Notes under the pieces: model-generated | Database searches by the model: none | Seen by the model: the letters and a program-made list of their open reading frames with translations, nothing else | Told to the model about the DNA's origin: nothing | Translations under genes and position numbers: made by a program | Shown here: piece by piece, positions 10,083 through 21,264 of the stretch | How positions within the stretch are numbered: position 1 is the first letter of the stretch | Layout: the number at the start of each line of letters is the position of its first letter | Assembly: GCA_015680685.1 (NCBI GenBank) | Contig: MNCI01013895.1 | Coordinates: 225,064 to 289,063, forward strand | Source: Gnetum montanum | Taxonomy: Eukaryota > Streptophyta > Gnetopsida > Gnetales > Gnetaceae | Reading direction: 5' to 3' | Length of the DNA stretch: 64,000 bases

Positions 10083-10881
10083 TGATGGGACACGATATCG
10101 CATACGCAATATCGCGTCTTTCCCTGTGATATCGTGGTCTGTCACCAGTTCTATAAATAAGAGGTAGCTCTCCCTTATTTTTCCATCTAGATCTAGACCC
10201 TTAGTGAAACTCTGGCAGTTTTACCTCTCCAGAGATAGAATAATTTCCATGTGCCTGCAGTAGGAGTCCCAAAGTGAACAGATCTTTATTCGAGCAAATA
10301 TTGTACCTGAGCATACGTTTGTGTACAGAAATAAAGATGAACTTTTGGATAAACCTTGCAATGCATGGACTAAGCTAAATAGGACTTTAATTATTGTTAT
10401 TTATTGTTCATTGTTTAAATGCTTTCTTAAGGACTTAATCTCTCTCAACCCTCAACTCTCATAGTTAAGTGCATTTAGTATGACTGCTTCGAGCACGTGC
10501 GTTACAGTTGGTAATCCCAGTAACAAATAGTGTTTGGTAACCCAGTAGCATTGCATTGGTTCAGGGTGTGAAACGACAAGTGAGAATAAATACTAATGCT
10601 AGGTTAATTAAGGCTTAGTTACTTAAAGTTAGTTAATTAGTCTCTTCACCTTTTCCCTATTAGCATAGGCGATAAAACATAAAAGATATAAAAATCACAT
10701 GCCTCAAGCTTGCTTAACCATACAATCATGACAAATACAAGTAAGCTTGGAAGGACAACGATTGATTAACCTTAGGTGTTCCATGAGGCGTATAGGCACT
10801 TAGTCTGCGGAGTTCGACCAGATCACATGTGTAATACTCGTATTCGTATGGTTGAGTGTAGGGGTACCTTGCCACTCATCA
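10083..10881 (+). repeat. 3' LTR of element B
   Basis: 799 bases, TGATGGG to CTCATCA. The U3 start holds alternating GATATCG / CAATATCG motifs (about 10092-10135) that are mostly missing from the 5' LTR. TATA box CTATAAATA at 10151-10159. Confidence 0.95.
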
Positions 10882-10886
10882 ATGGT
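10882..10886. repeat. Target-site duplication of element B, right copy
   Basis: ATGGT, identical to 3892-3896. Copia protein coding resumes here. Confidence 0.95.
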
Positions 10887-12366
10887 GATGTTTTATACAG
10901 TGAGGCAACTATTGTTGAAGGTAGATAAAAGCTCATTGATGCTTGGATCTTGGATTCAGGAGCAAAATAACACATGACCTCTTGGAGAGAATGGTTTCAT
11001 CACTACAAACCAATCTTAAAAGGATCTGTGTACATGGGAAATGATCATGCTTTGAGAATCGCTAGTAGTGGTATTGTCAAGATAAAGATGTATGATGGCA
11101 CTATTTGCATCATACAAGAGGTATGACATGTGGAGGGCCTCAAGAAAACTCTACTATCTTTAGGACAACTAGATGATGTTGGGTGCAAAACACATATAAA
11201 GAATGGGATCTTGAAGATTACCAAAGGTGTGCTTGTGGTAATGAAGGTAAAAAAGGTTGCTACAAATTTGTACATGCTTCTGGGGAACACACATCAAGTG
11301 GAAGAGTCTTCTGTTGCATCAACTAGTTTGGAAGAAGAATCGACGATGTTGTGGTATCAAAAGCTTGGTCATATGCAGAATAAGGTTTGAAGATTCTCTC
11401 TAAACAATGACTACTTCCTGGGCTCAATTTGGTATGTTTACCATTTTGTGAGCATTGCGTCACTAGTAAGCAACATAGATTAAAATTTAGTACATCAATA
11501 GCTAAGAGTAAAGACATCTTGGACTTGATTCACTCTGATGTTTGGCAAGCACCAATCACTTCCCTAGGAGGAGTAAGATACTTTGTATCTTTCATTGATG
11601 ATTACTCTAGGATATGTTGGGTCTATCCAATCAAACAGAAGGCAGATGTCTTTTTAGTCTTCAAAGTTTTAAAAGCATAGGTAGAACTTGAGTCCAAATA
11701 AAGGATCAAGTGTCTAAGGACAGATAATGGAGGAGAATATACAAGTGATGAATTTAATGCATTTTTTCAACAAGAAGGCATCAAGAGGCAGTTTATAGTG
11801 GCTCACACTCAAAAAAATGGAGTGGTAGAACGAATGAATAGAACCTTGTTAGAAAAAACAAGATCAATGTTGAGGGCTACAAATCTAACAAAATCATTTT
11901 GGGCAAAAGCAATCAATACCACCTACTCTTTAATCAATTGGTCTCCATCAACTGCGATTGATCTAAAAACACCAATGGAATCGTGGATTGCTAAGCTAGT
12001 TATTTCTTCTCATCTCCATACATGTGGAAGTTTTGTGTATGTGATGTACAATGACCAAGAAAGATTGAAGTTGGACCCAAAGTCCATAGAATGTATCTTC
12101 TTAGGGCATGCTAATGGAGTTAAGGGGTATCACTTGTGGGATCCCACTACCCACAAGGTTTTCATCAGCAGAGATGTGATATTTGTAGAAGATAAAATGC
12201 AAGAGAAGGGAGATGATAGCACTTCAAAGGAGAATTTAGAGACTACTAGATTTCAAGTAGAAGATAAGACAAAAGTTGAAGATTTGGTTACTATTGAAGC
12301 AATATCAATGTATGAAGAGAAAGAACCAGTCAAATCTAAAGCTTATGAAGTTTGTCGATCATCTTA
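10887..12366 (+). pseudogene. Copia protease and integrase (element A)
   Basis: The protease remnant WILDSGAK (about 10950-10968) keeps the Asp-Ser-Gly active-site triplet but meets a stop right after. The GAG-pre-integrase segment follows (LWYQKLGHM, then CEHC near 11448), where an HHCC zinc site is expected. The integrase core has DLIHSDVW near 11523, LRTDNGGEY near 11707 and VVERMNRTL near 11823, giving the D, D, E catalytic set. A typical copia integrase C-terminal part ends at the TAG near 12365. Lesions: stops near 10967, 11126 and 11678, and one frameshift near 11390. It would have cleaved the polyprotein and inserted cDNA. Confidence 0.9.
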
Positions 12367-14020
12367 GGTAAAAAGATCACCAACTTGGCACTCAGATTAT
12401 GTTATTGAAAGTAATGTTGCATATTGCCTTTTCATGGAGGATGGAGAGCCCTCAACTTTACATGAGGCATCCAAAAGTCCAGATGTCTCTTTGTGGATGG
12501 TAGCAATGCACTAGGAGATTGAAGCTTTACACAAAAACAAGACATGGGATCTTGTTACACTACCACAAGGAAGGAAGGCTATTGGAAACAAATGGGTCTA
12601 CAAGATCAAACATGATAGTAACGACCAAGTGGAGCGATATCATGCAAGATTGGTGGTAAAGGGATATGCTCCAAAAGAAGGAATTGACTTAAATGAGATA
12701 TTTTCTCTTGTGGTTAGATGTACAATAGTTAGAGTAGTCCTAGTAATGTGTGCTACATTTGACCTACATCTAGAACAACTAGATGTGAAAAAGGCTTTTC
12801 TTCATGGAGATATTAAAGAAGAGATTTACATGCTCCAACTAGAAGGTTTTGCAAAAGAAGGCAAAGAGAACTTAGTTTGTAGGTTGAACAAATCTTTGTA
12901 TGGTCTCAAACATGTGCCAAGGTGTTGGTACAAGAGATTTGACTCGTATATCATGAACCTTGGGTACAATAGACTCAGTGTAGACCCTTGTACAAATTTC
13001 AAGAGTTTTGATGAAGATTTCATTGTTTTGCTATTGTATGTGGATGACATGTTGGTTGTAGGCCCCAACAAAGAGAAAATCCAAGAATTGAAGGCATAGT
13101 TGGCTAGGGAATTTGATATGAAAGACATGGGACCAGCAAACAAGATTCTAGGGATGCAAATCCACTAGGACAGAAATAACAAGAAGATTTGGCTTTCTCA
13201 GAAAAACTACTTGGGTAAGATCTTGCGATGCTTCAACATGCAAAACTGTAAGCCAATTTCTACCCCACTTCCTATTAATTTCAAATTATCCTCTGAGATG
13301 TGTCCTAGCAATGAAGTAGAGAGGAATGAGATGTCTTGAGTACTGTATGCATCAGTAGTTGGAAGCCTAATGTTCGCTATGATCTGTACAAGACCAAACA
13401 TTGCACAAGTAGTGGGAGTGGTTAATCGGTACATGGAAAATCCTAGACAAGAGCATTAGAGTATTGTTAAGAGAATCCTGAGATATATTAAGGGTACCTC
13501 AGGTGTTGCATTATGTTATGGAGGATTAGAATTTACTCTTAAGGGTTATGTGGATTCAAATTTTGTAGGTGATCCAGATAAAAGGAAATCTACTATAGGC
13601 AATGTGTTTACACTTGCAGGAGGAGCTATAAGCTAAGTATGAAGATTGCAAATAGTAGTAGCATTATCTACAATAGAAGTAGAATACCTGCCAACTACAC
13701 AAGCTTGCAAGGAAGCAATTTGGATTCAAAGGTTATTGTAGGAGCTTGGACACAAACAAGAGAAGATTCCTCTATTTTGTGATAGTTAGAGCACCTTGCA
13801 TATTGCAAGGAATCCAACCTTTTATTTAAGAACAAAGCACATAGGAGTACAATTGCACTTTGTTCATAATGTAGTAGAAGATGGAAGTGTGGATATGCAG
13901 AAGATACACACCAACGATAATCTTGTAGATGTTCTGACCAAGCTTATTAACATGAATAAGTCTGGAGTAGATCCTCATATGGCCTATCAAAAGCATAAGC
14001 AACATAGCATGACAAGGTAG
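12367..14020 (+). pseudogene. Copia reverse transcriptase and RNase H (element A)
   Basis: The RT region begins around NKWVYKIK (12590). It contains LDVKKAFLHGDI near 12778, KSLYGLKH near 12892 and the intact catalytic motif LLYVDDML near 13030-13053. The RNase H part follows (VDSNFVGDPDKRKST near 13550, CDS near 13780) and the frame closes at TAG 14018-14020. All of it lies in one phase, the same as integrase after 11.4 kb. Premature stops include 12365, 12513, 13097, 13166, 13338, 13457 and 13635. The RT motif is preserved, so decay is by scattered point changes rather than large deletions. Confidence 0.92.
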
Positions 14021-14060
14021 AAAGGATGGTGTGGAGATATGATTGATCCTCAATCAAAAT

Positions 14061-14431
14061 CTCCAAGTGGGAGATCATTGGCCATGGTTATCATGATAAA
14101 AAAGCTGTGAAGTGAGAGATCACAACAATGAATTAGTAGTTTATTATTCGTGAACTACACTTTCAATTTCTACCATCCAATAGTTTTAGAATTTTCCCTA
14201 AAGATGATATAAGACTTCTAAACGTGTTGTGAAGATCTATCTTAGTTAATTTTAGATGTTTCCAATTTTGCAATCCTAGATGTTTCTATTTAAATCTATC
14301 TTGGAATCAGTCATATACACAAGAGTTAAGACTTGAATGTTTGTTATTTCTGAGAAATACAATAAATCTTGCTGTTATTGTTTTTGGTTTTCTGCATTTG
14401 CATAAGAAGATTGAGTTTTTTTACTCTATCA
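14061..14431 (+). repeat. Polypurine tract and probable 3' LTR of copia element A
   Basis: CCAAGTGGGAGA at 14063-14074 is the usual copia polypurine tract. An LTR start of TGTTGG type would be expected next; the sequence is TCATTGG, a decayed version. The LTR probably ends near CTCTATCA (14431). With no 5' LTR to compare, start is fairly secure and end is a guess. Confidence 0.55.
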
Positions 14432-15681
14432 GAATCTAAATTCAGATCCCTCATATATCCCCTTTCCATAACAAAATGTTGAAACTTGAAACAACTAAGC
14501 AATGTAAAACGCAAGAATAAAGGAAAATCTCATAAGACTATATATGGAACATAATGGTGATGGAACCGACACAAGAATAAAAATAGTAAATATTGAATAA
14601 TTAATATTTATGTATGAAATCACAATGTAAATTTATGAATCAGTGATTATCAATTGATTAATAAATATTGATTCAGGTCTAGATCGGGTCCTTGTCATTA
14701 CATACATACTATGAGTGATGTGGGAATATGGAAAAATCATAAAACAAATTCTTTTTCTACATTGATCATGGGGAATGACGAGCATGGAATGACTAGGTCA
14801 ATCAGGTTGAAGCCATCTCCACCAAGTCCTTTGCATGTATTAAGATCATATTTGCAATGTATTTGTAAGTTTGTATAATTTATGTAAGAGATTAAAAGCC
14901 AATTCAAAATAGGGATTTTGAATGACCCTACTTCAAAGTAAGATTTGAAACCTAGAATAATAAAACTTTGTTGAACAAATTCAATAAGTTATTTCAAAAT
15001 GTATAGATACAATCAAATTTAATTTCAATTTTGATATGTTAAGTGTTATGAATTTAAGAAGATGAACAAGAACCAAGATTCAGTAGAAGAACACTTTTGC
15101 TGCTTGCACCAGTCAGTGAAATACAATCCTCCTAATTCCCAAAAAAAAAAACATAGAAGTAGAGAATTCACAAGAGCTTAAGCTTTGCAGACTATATCCT
15201 TGGTATTCTTGGCTCATGTTTTCAAACTTCACCGCACTAACTCCATGAATGCTCTAAAAAGTGTTTACAACTTCAATACAGAATACAGTAAAAACATAGA
15301 TGACAAGAGCAAGAAGATCACCACACTTGTTACAGAACCTAAATCAACTTCTTTAACAACAAATAAGATCAACAAAATCCATAAATGATTGTGCTGATGT
15401 CAACACTTCCATGCTCTCATGGCACCACGATGATCAATGTCTCTATTTCTCTCTCTTAATAACCACAGTAAAAAATCATGCGAGTAGTGGGCAGTAACTG
15501 CTAGGTGGTGGTCATTGATGGTAGTGGTTATAGATATTAGTGGTTGATGTTTTGGAAGTATGGACATAAGTGGGCACTTAATTAGAGAACATGGGTGTTA
15601 TTACACAAGAAGTGGTGGTGATTTCTGTAGCCGTTACATAAAATGTAAGCATCATTATGGATGGCCACAATGGCTATAAAA
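14432..15681 (+). other. Unassigned AT-rich DNA
   Basis: No gene, LTR or terminal repeat that I can support. An A-run lies near 15140-15150. A 67-codon ORF at 15185-15388 is Lys/Thr/Ser-rich without a recognisable domain. The right edge is cut by an assembly gap. Confidence 0.4.
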
Positions 15682-15896
15682 NNNNNNNNNNNNNNNNNNN
15701 NNNNNNNNNNNNNNNNNNNNNNNNNNNNNNNNNNNNNNNNNNNNNNNNNNNNNNNNNNNNNNNNNNNNNNNNNNNNNNNNNNNNNNNNNNNNNNNNNNNN
15801 NNNNNNNNNNNNNNNNNNNNNNNNNNNNNNNNNNNNNNNNNNNNNNNNNNNNNNNNNNNNNNNNNNNNNNNNNNNNNNNNNNNNNNNNNNNNNNNN
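15682..15896. other. Assembly gap (215 N)
   Basis: Unknown bases. Reading frames spanning it have no meaning. Confidence 0.99.
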
Positions 15897-16992
15897 TGGT
15901 AGACTTTGAGGATAGTAGCTACTACCCTGTGTGGACTGCAGTGGGCAGTCTCTCTTTCTCTCTATCTCTCTCTCTGTCTTTCACGATGATCGTGGTCTTC
16001 TTGCCCAGCAGTGGACACCATTGGCAGTGATAGATCGACAACATCAACGGGACCAGGGAAAATTCATTTCTGCTAGTTACTTATTATATTGAAGATAATT
16101 ATTTAATTTAAATTCTAGATTTCTTTCTAGTTTATTATTTGCAAAAGGCCACATAGCCCTCTCTAGCTGAGACTATTTCCAGGTTTCTATACCCATACCA
16201 AAGACACCCTAGGCAATAGTCTCCTAAAATGAGTTTTCTTTTCTAGTGTTGGTGTGACCAAAATTTATGCATCAAGACCTTTTTGGCACTAGAAGGATGA
16301 CCATTTCTCCAACCTTTATTATCCCATTTTCTAAAATATTTATTTTCTGTCATTTTCCAATCCGTATTCTGTTTTTCAAAAATTTCATTTTCCTTATTTC
16401 AAACTTGTTTTTATTTAAAATTTCTATTTTTAACCATTGCCTTGAAGAATTTTTTTAAAAGAATTTTCAAGCCCTTTATTTCTTGTTCTAAAAAGTTCAT
16501 TTCTTGAAAACTTTTGGGTCTTATCACCCATTTTTCTTTAATCCTTTTTTTTAAAAAGAAATCCTTGTTCCTCAGTTCCATTTTCAAATTTGTGTTTTGG
16601 CGGTCCTTACATTAGTCCTGGGATAAGTAAGGTGGTTTTATTTAATTATGTAATTTTAAGTTTATTTTCTTAAAATTTTGCATTTTACTATTTGCTTTTA
16701 ATTTTATAAGTATTACAATTTTATACATTTATTTTTCTTTTCAAAAAAATATATATCTCTTTTTTTAAATATAGCATATTTTAGTTTTTTTTTACCAAAA
16801 AAATTATTATTTCAATATTTTCTTTTCTTTTACATAATTTTATAGTTTTATTCTAATAATTATATTTTATAGTTTTGTTTTATGAGTAAACTCCCATCTA
16901 CTTCTAACTGACCAATCACTCGTCTCTTCACATTAAGGAAACAACAAGCCTCACGTTTCCCAAGTTTTATTCCTAGGAGAACTCGGACTACG
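15897..16992 (+). other. Low-complexity AT-rich stretch with CT microsatellite
   Basis: A CT-rich run lies at about 15949-15983, then very T-rich DNA (16080-16890). It could be the LTR or leader of gypsy fragment C, which starts at 16993, but I see no matching second LTR or clear primer-binding site. No gene. Confidence 0.4.
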
Positions 16993-18530
16993 ATGGAAGC
17001 TAATCAACCCCCAGCTCCCTTGGTTAGCAACCCTTGCAACTTCACTAATTATCATGATATCCCAAAATCACTTCAAAATATAATTTTTTTTTCGATCCCA
17101 CAACCCCTACTAGCGATGCTTGCCAACATATACAATGTTTCGAAACCGTACTAGGCATCCACAACATTGTCTAAAATAATGTAGCATGTAGGGTATTTGT
17201 GATAGCTTTCAAAACCAAAGCAACCCAATGGTTTCTGATGCTCCATAATGCCTCCATTAACTCATGTCAGGAATTCAAAAATAAGTTTTGGACTTAGTTT
17301 GACAAATTCACAAGCCCTACCATAGCATCTAGCAACTTCACCAACTTAAGAAAGCTACCTAGGGAAAATGTTAGGAATTACAATTTTAGATTCCTTCATC
17401 AACTTGCCTATGTGCCAAGTGAAATGCGTCCACAACTTGATGGCATCCTCAACTTTTACCTCTCTACCATCGACCCATACTTCACCTATGTCATCAAATC
17501 AGACCCTAACATAACAAAAATACAGGAAGCAATGGCCAAAGCTATGGAGCTAGAACAAATCACACTTATGAACAACATTCAAACTCAATTCGGAATGATG
17601 AGCATTAGTAATTTCATGCAATCTAACCCTCTACCTCTACCAACTTTCCCAATGTCCAATACTATGTTCCAAACTCTCGTTCCCCTTCAAATGACTCAAC
17701 TTACAAACAACTACTTTCAAGGTCCCACATCTTCACCATTCCTACCATCTAACACTGGTTTGAATGAGGATCAGTCGAAGGCCTTAATTTAGTCCATCAT
17801 AAACCCAAACAAGGTATCTAATCTTGTTGAACCCACAGCTCAAGCTCAAAATCAAATGACCTAGATATTAACTTCACTTCAAAAACTTTCCAACGAAGTA
17901 GTTGAATTAAAGAGAAAAAACAACAAGGGTCCTATACAACCAGAAAAGCCAAGTTCATCAACCAATGATGATTTTTGCTACGTCCATAACACGAGGCAAC
18001 ATTCTGAGAAGACTTGTCCCCAATTCTTGGCATTATATGGCGATTGTACCCAAGGTCAACAAAATGGAAAACCTCCTATTATGGTCCTTAATGTACCTCA
18101 TCAAATAGAAAATGAAGGGGTTTCCTCATTGGAGCAAGTTATGGTAAGCAACCCCAACCCACATATTGCTCGCTACCATAGACTTACTAACATTATGAAC
18201 AACACACCACAACAAACTAGGAATGACCCTTACACTCCTCCAAACAAAAGAGCTCCTAGTCAAAGTAACATAAATACTCAAACTAGGTCATCCCAAACAA
18301 ACACCCCACAATGACCAAATCCACCTTCTATACTTAGAAGAACACCTCAACAAGAAGCTAAAGATGAACACAAAGACTTATGATCTAGTTGAGGATTTGA
18401 AGAAAATTAAATCTAACATCCTAATGTATGACCTTTTACAATTTAACAAAATGAAAGAGGTGGTTCAAGAGATAATTCATAGATCAGAAACCAATACCCA
18501 ACCCCCAAAAGGCAAGTTCACTTCATAGAA
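16993..18530 (+). pseudogene. Gag of gypsy element C
   Basis: The probable start is ATG 16993 (MEANQPPAPLV). A frameshift in the T-run near 17085 moves to the frame kept for the rest of the gene. The retrotrans_gag core includes ATQWFLMLHNASI and the open stretch 17412-17792 (FLHQLAYVPSEMRPQLDG). Near 17977-18020 a finger CYVHNTRQHSEKTC has the spacing CX2HX4HX4C, like the variant knuckles of Tat-type gag proteins. The open segment 18027-18314 is Asn/Gln/Thr/Pro-rich. Stops lie between the open blocks. It would bind element RNA in the particle. Confidence 0.75.
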
Positions 18531-18569
18531 AGTCTTAACACATTATCAGTACAAAATGTAAATAATTCC

Positions 18570-19034
18570 ATGGTGAGCAAGAAAGAGCAACCTCATTTCC
18601 TAACAACTCTAATTATTTTAGGAAGGAATGTTCACTATTGTTTGATGGATTCTGGAGCAATTATTAGTGTCATGCCACTTGAGGCATGTAAGACTTTAGG
18701 AGCACAAATGATATCACAAACGAAAAATGTGATTCAACTTGATGGATCTAATGTACTTGTAATAGGGTCATTAAAAGGAGTAAAAGTGCAACTTAAACAA
18801 TACCCTATGTTCACATGTTACACAGATATCCTAGTAGTTGACATGTCACCTACCTATGGTGTGCTCCTATCTAGGACTTTTGGAACCAAGTTTGGGGGCT
18901 TCTTTAGGTTAGATTTCTCAGAGCTATTAATCCCTATCAAAGGAAAATCTGAATACATGACTATACCTCAAGAACCCTTCTACAAACAAGTAGTTATAGC
19001 CTTGGATCAACAAAATCAATCTTTGGAAGATTGA
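18570..19034 (+). pseudogene. Retropepsin-like protease of gypsy element C
   Basis: A 154-codon open frame holds HYCLMDSGAIISVMPLEAC at about 18630-18690, an aspartic protease active site with an intact Asp-Ser-Gly triplet. It is followed by the flap/second-half region ending YGVLLSRTFGTKFGGFF. In related retroelements it cleaves Gag-Pol. Upstream it is in phase with gag C, separated by stops. Reading continues loosely to about 19408 (IIETYIKEKLDRK) and then stops. No RT follows. Confidence 0.8.
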
Positions 19035-19507
19035 AATACTAATATTTATGTTGGGGTTATTGAGGTTAAGTGTAGCGAGCATGTTGTAAATGACTATGTG
19101 AGTGGAACTACACAAATAAATCCTATCTCTCATGCAGATCCCTCGTAATCCTATCAAAGTTCTAGAGATGGTAAAATCTATGAAGACACCTTACCTTATC
19201 AACAACACAATGGATTTCATCTGAGTAATCCACCACCTTTAGGGAAAGACAAAGATATAAATAAGACCTTACCTCTTAAAACATTTGAAGGTGTGCTAAA
19301 TTTTAATGATACATCCATGGAAAATTCTTCTAGAAAGGCTATATTTGATGATCCACCAAGACCTAAACCTATCATTGAAACTTATATCAAAGAAAAACTT
19401 GATAGAAAATGAACAAGAAAGTTAAGATTAAATTTTGATTTTTGTAATCTTAAGCATTGACAAATTGTTAAACAATTTCTTTTGCCATGTAGATTTCTTT
19501 GATAGTG

Positions 19508-19579
19508 CATGTAGATTGTTAAATTGACATGGCAACCCATCTTAGATTTTTCCATGTAGATTGTTAAATTGACATGGCA
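19508..19579. repeat. 27-base direct repeat at the C/E junction
   Basis: CATGTAGATTGTTAAATTGACATGGCA (seven bases beyond CATGTAGATTGTTAAATTGA) occurs at 19508-19534 and 19553-19579. Further partial copies (CCATGTAGATTTCTTT) lie near 19484 and 19591. The repeats sit exactly where sequence changes from element C to truncated element E. Confidence 0.85.
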
Positions 19580-19589
19580 TGTAAGCTTT

Positions 19590-20181
19590 TTCCATGTAGA
19601 TTTCTTTTTCATTGATATGCTTGTACATGCCAATTTGGTCTCAGAAGTGCTCCTTCAGCTTTTCATGTTTCTTGGCCTTGTTTTGCCACGTGCTTATCTC
19701 TATTGCATATTTTTGATGTGTTGTGCATACTTCCTCCATTAAGAGGGTTTTATTTTCTATGGCCAATCTAATAATGTCCTATTTGACCCTCATTAGTTGT
19801 TTTCTCAACTGATGGACATTTTCTTCCAAGATATTTTTCTATTTTTCTACAATGGTCAATCTTGCATTATCTGTAGCAAGTTGTTTATTCTTTGCTTGTG
19901 CGATAGTTAATGTCTTTGCATGGGCATATGCTTGAGCTTCAGCAGTTAAGGCATTCCATACTGCCTTCTCCTCCTCTTATTCAACAACTTTGTTCTATTT
20001 ACTCAATCGGTTTAGTTGCTCCATTCAAAATTATTCTAGCTGGTTAGGCACGAAAAATTGGGCAGGGTCCTATCTTTCAGCTCTTAGGGTAGCCAGCTCT
20101 TGTTATAGTTGATGCACTTTTTTTTGTATGTTCCAACCTAGTCTTTGTCATGATCAACTTTCGTTTTATGGCAATGAGGTC
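19590..20181 (-). pseudogene. Element E, left fragment: part of accessory-ORF coiled-coil region
   Basis: On the minus strand this aligns with element H at about 54960-55560. Shared phrases, given on the plus strand, are TTGCCACACAC/TTGCCACGTGC, CCTCCAT(A/T)AAGAGGGTT and GGCATGGGCATATG. It codes (with stops) for part of the C-terminal coiled-coil half of the accessory protein. The right edge is the target site of element D (AGGTC, 20177-20181). At the left edge the rest of the ORF and the 3' LTR of E are missing. No intact frame. Confidence 0.75.
20177..20181. repeat. Target-site duplication of element D, left copy
   Basis: AGGTC before the TGATGTATG LTR start; the right copy at 33361-33365 is AGGTT, one C-to-T apart. 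Confidence 0.85.
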
Positions 20182-21111
20182 TGATGTATGTCATAATGTC
20201 ATGTCAATGGGCCCCCATTGATGACATCCCATTTACGTGGTGTTGCCCCATCGATAGGGCCCCATTAACGTAGCATTTCTACATCTATGAGGCCCCATCA
20301 ATGTAGCCCTATAATAAAAACTATAAATACAAGCTCATAGTTGTGTTTATGGGGAGAAAATTCATAGTTGTAGTAGAGCTCTTGTAGTTTTTCCATTTGA
20401 GAGTTGGAATGTTTACCTGAGTGCCCACAGCAGGAGTCAAAAAGTGTATGGATCTTTATTCAAGCACTATTGTACTTGAACCACACTAATGTGTATGGCA
20501 ATAAAGATGAGTCTTTTGATCAAACTCTGTAGCACTTAGAATAGATTAATGATTTATTTATGCATTTATTTTTTGCATTAATTATGAAATTAATTAAGTT
20601 AAATTAGAATTTAAGTGATTAGTTAATTAATTAAGCTAAATAGATTAAGCACATAAGTACAACTGCTTCGAGCGTAAACATGTATTTTCTTGGTAATCCT
20701 AGTAGCATTATTGCTTGCTTCACCCAATAGCATAACACTTGGTAACCTAACAATGGATATGTGGATTTAGGATGTGTATGGAAAGTGGGACCAGATGCTT
20801 ATGTTAGAACTAGTTAGAGATTAGTTAAGTAGTTAAACTAGATTAGTTATTAAATCACTTCATCTCTCTCTTTAAATACCAAGGAACATAAAAAATAAAA
20901 TAATAAAAATCATATGCCTCGATTACACTTAACCATACCTTTGTACATCACAAGTGTAATTGGAAAGACAATGAATAACCATTAGGGCAAGGTTCAATTC
21001 TTAGAAGACTAGTGTACCTGAAGACATGAAGTCCACGGAATTTGATTAGATCATGCATGAATGCTTCATGATTCATATGGTTTAGCATAGGGGTACCTTC
21101 ACCACTCATCA
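20182..21111 (+). repeat. 5' LTR of element D
   Basis: TGATGTATG to CTCATCA. U3 carries several copies of a motif like GAGGCCCCATCAATGTAGCC (one at 20289-20308). TATA box CTATAAATAC at 20321-20330. The distal half shares R-U5-like sequence with B, E and F, including the GGTAATCC repeats. Confidence 0.93.
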
Positions 21112-21112
21112 T

Positions 21113-21130
21113 TGGCTTCATTGATGGGGA
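21113..21130 (+). other. Primer-binding site of element D
   Basis: TGGCTTCATTGATGGGGA, in the same position relative to the LTR as in B, is a decayed tRNA-Asp complement (13-14 of 18 matches). Confidence 0.7.
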
Positions 21131-21264
21131 TTCTTTTTGTCCAAAACATGCACTATATAGGATTAGTGAACATCATTAACATCGCTAGATGAACCCCAAG
21201 GTCAACATCACTCTCACACGTAATATAATTATATAAGCACACTAATGTTCTATTTGTTTGCAAA

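Larger units (their letters stand above)
3897..10881 (+). mobile_element. Element B: Ty3/gypsy retrotransposon lacking RT, RNase H and integrase
   Basis: Two LTRs beginning TGATGGG and ending CTCATCA flank a 5.4-kb interior with a tRNA-Asp-type primer-binding site, gag, a protease-like region and a polypurine tract. The 5-base duplication ATGGT is perfect. After the protease-proximal sequence the interior jumps directly to the non-coding DNA that in elements D and F follows integrase, so RT-RH-IN is deleted, with the join at about 8040-8140. The LTRs differ at roughly 55 of 760 aligned positions by hand count (about 7%), mostly transitions. That makes B younger than D or F by this measure. 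It could only have moved with proteins supplied in trans. Confidence 0.95.
3326..14431 (+). mobile_element. Element A: 5'-truncated Ty1/copia retrotransposon (Tork/Tnt1-like), split by element B
   Basis: Domain order is gag, protease, integrase, RT, RNase H, which defines copia. Gag text (KLYEAKSLHNKIFLKRRLYT, then LLQSLPDSYDQLI) is typical of the Tork/Tnt1 lineage. The 5' LTR, primer-binding site and gag N-terminus are missing. A polypurine tract and probable 3' LTR close the right side. Element B (3897-10881) sits inside, flanked by copies of ATGGT. Without B and one repeat copy, the copia frame reads straight through. About ten in-frame stops and one frameshift near 11390 mean it cannot encode a polyprotein. 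Confidence 0.9.
16993..19408 (+). mobile_element. Element C: fragment of a different Ty3/gypsy element (gag-protease)
   Basis: Gag and protease of a gypsy lineage unlike the B/D/E/F/H group: different gag text and a different zinc finger. RT onward is missing. On the right it abuts a repeat-rich junction and then a truncated piece of element E in opposite orientation. No LTR pair is recognised. Confidence 0.75.

Noticed and set aside
15657-15909. ORFs of about 80 codons near 15.7 kb
   Set aside because: They run across the N gap and have no real sequence.
16080-16992. LTR of gypsy fragment C
   Set aside because: T-rich and at the right place, but no second copy, TG...CA ends or primer-binding site could be shown.
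19484-19620. Short repeats as a CRISPR-like array
   Set aside because: Only two perfect copies plus partial ones, with related spacers, in plant transposon debris at a deletion junction.
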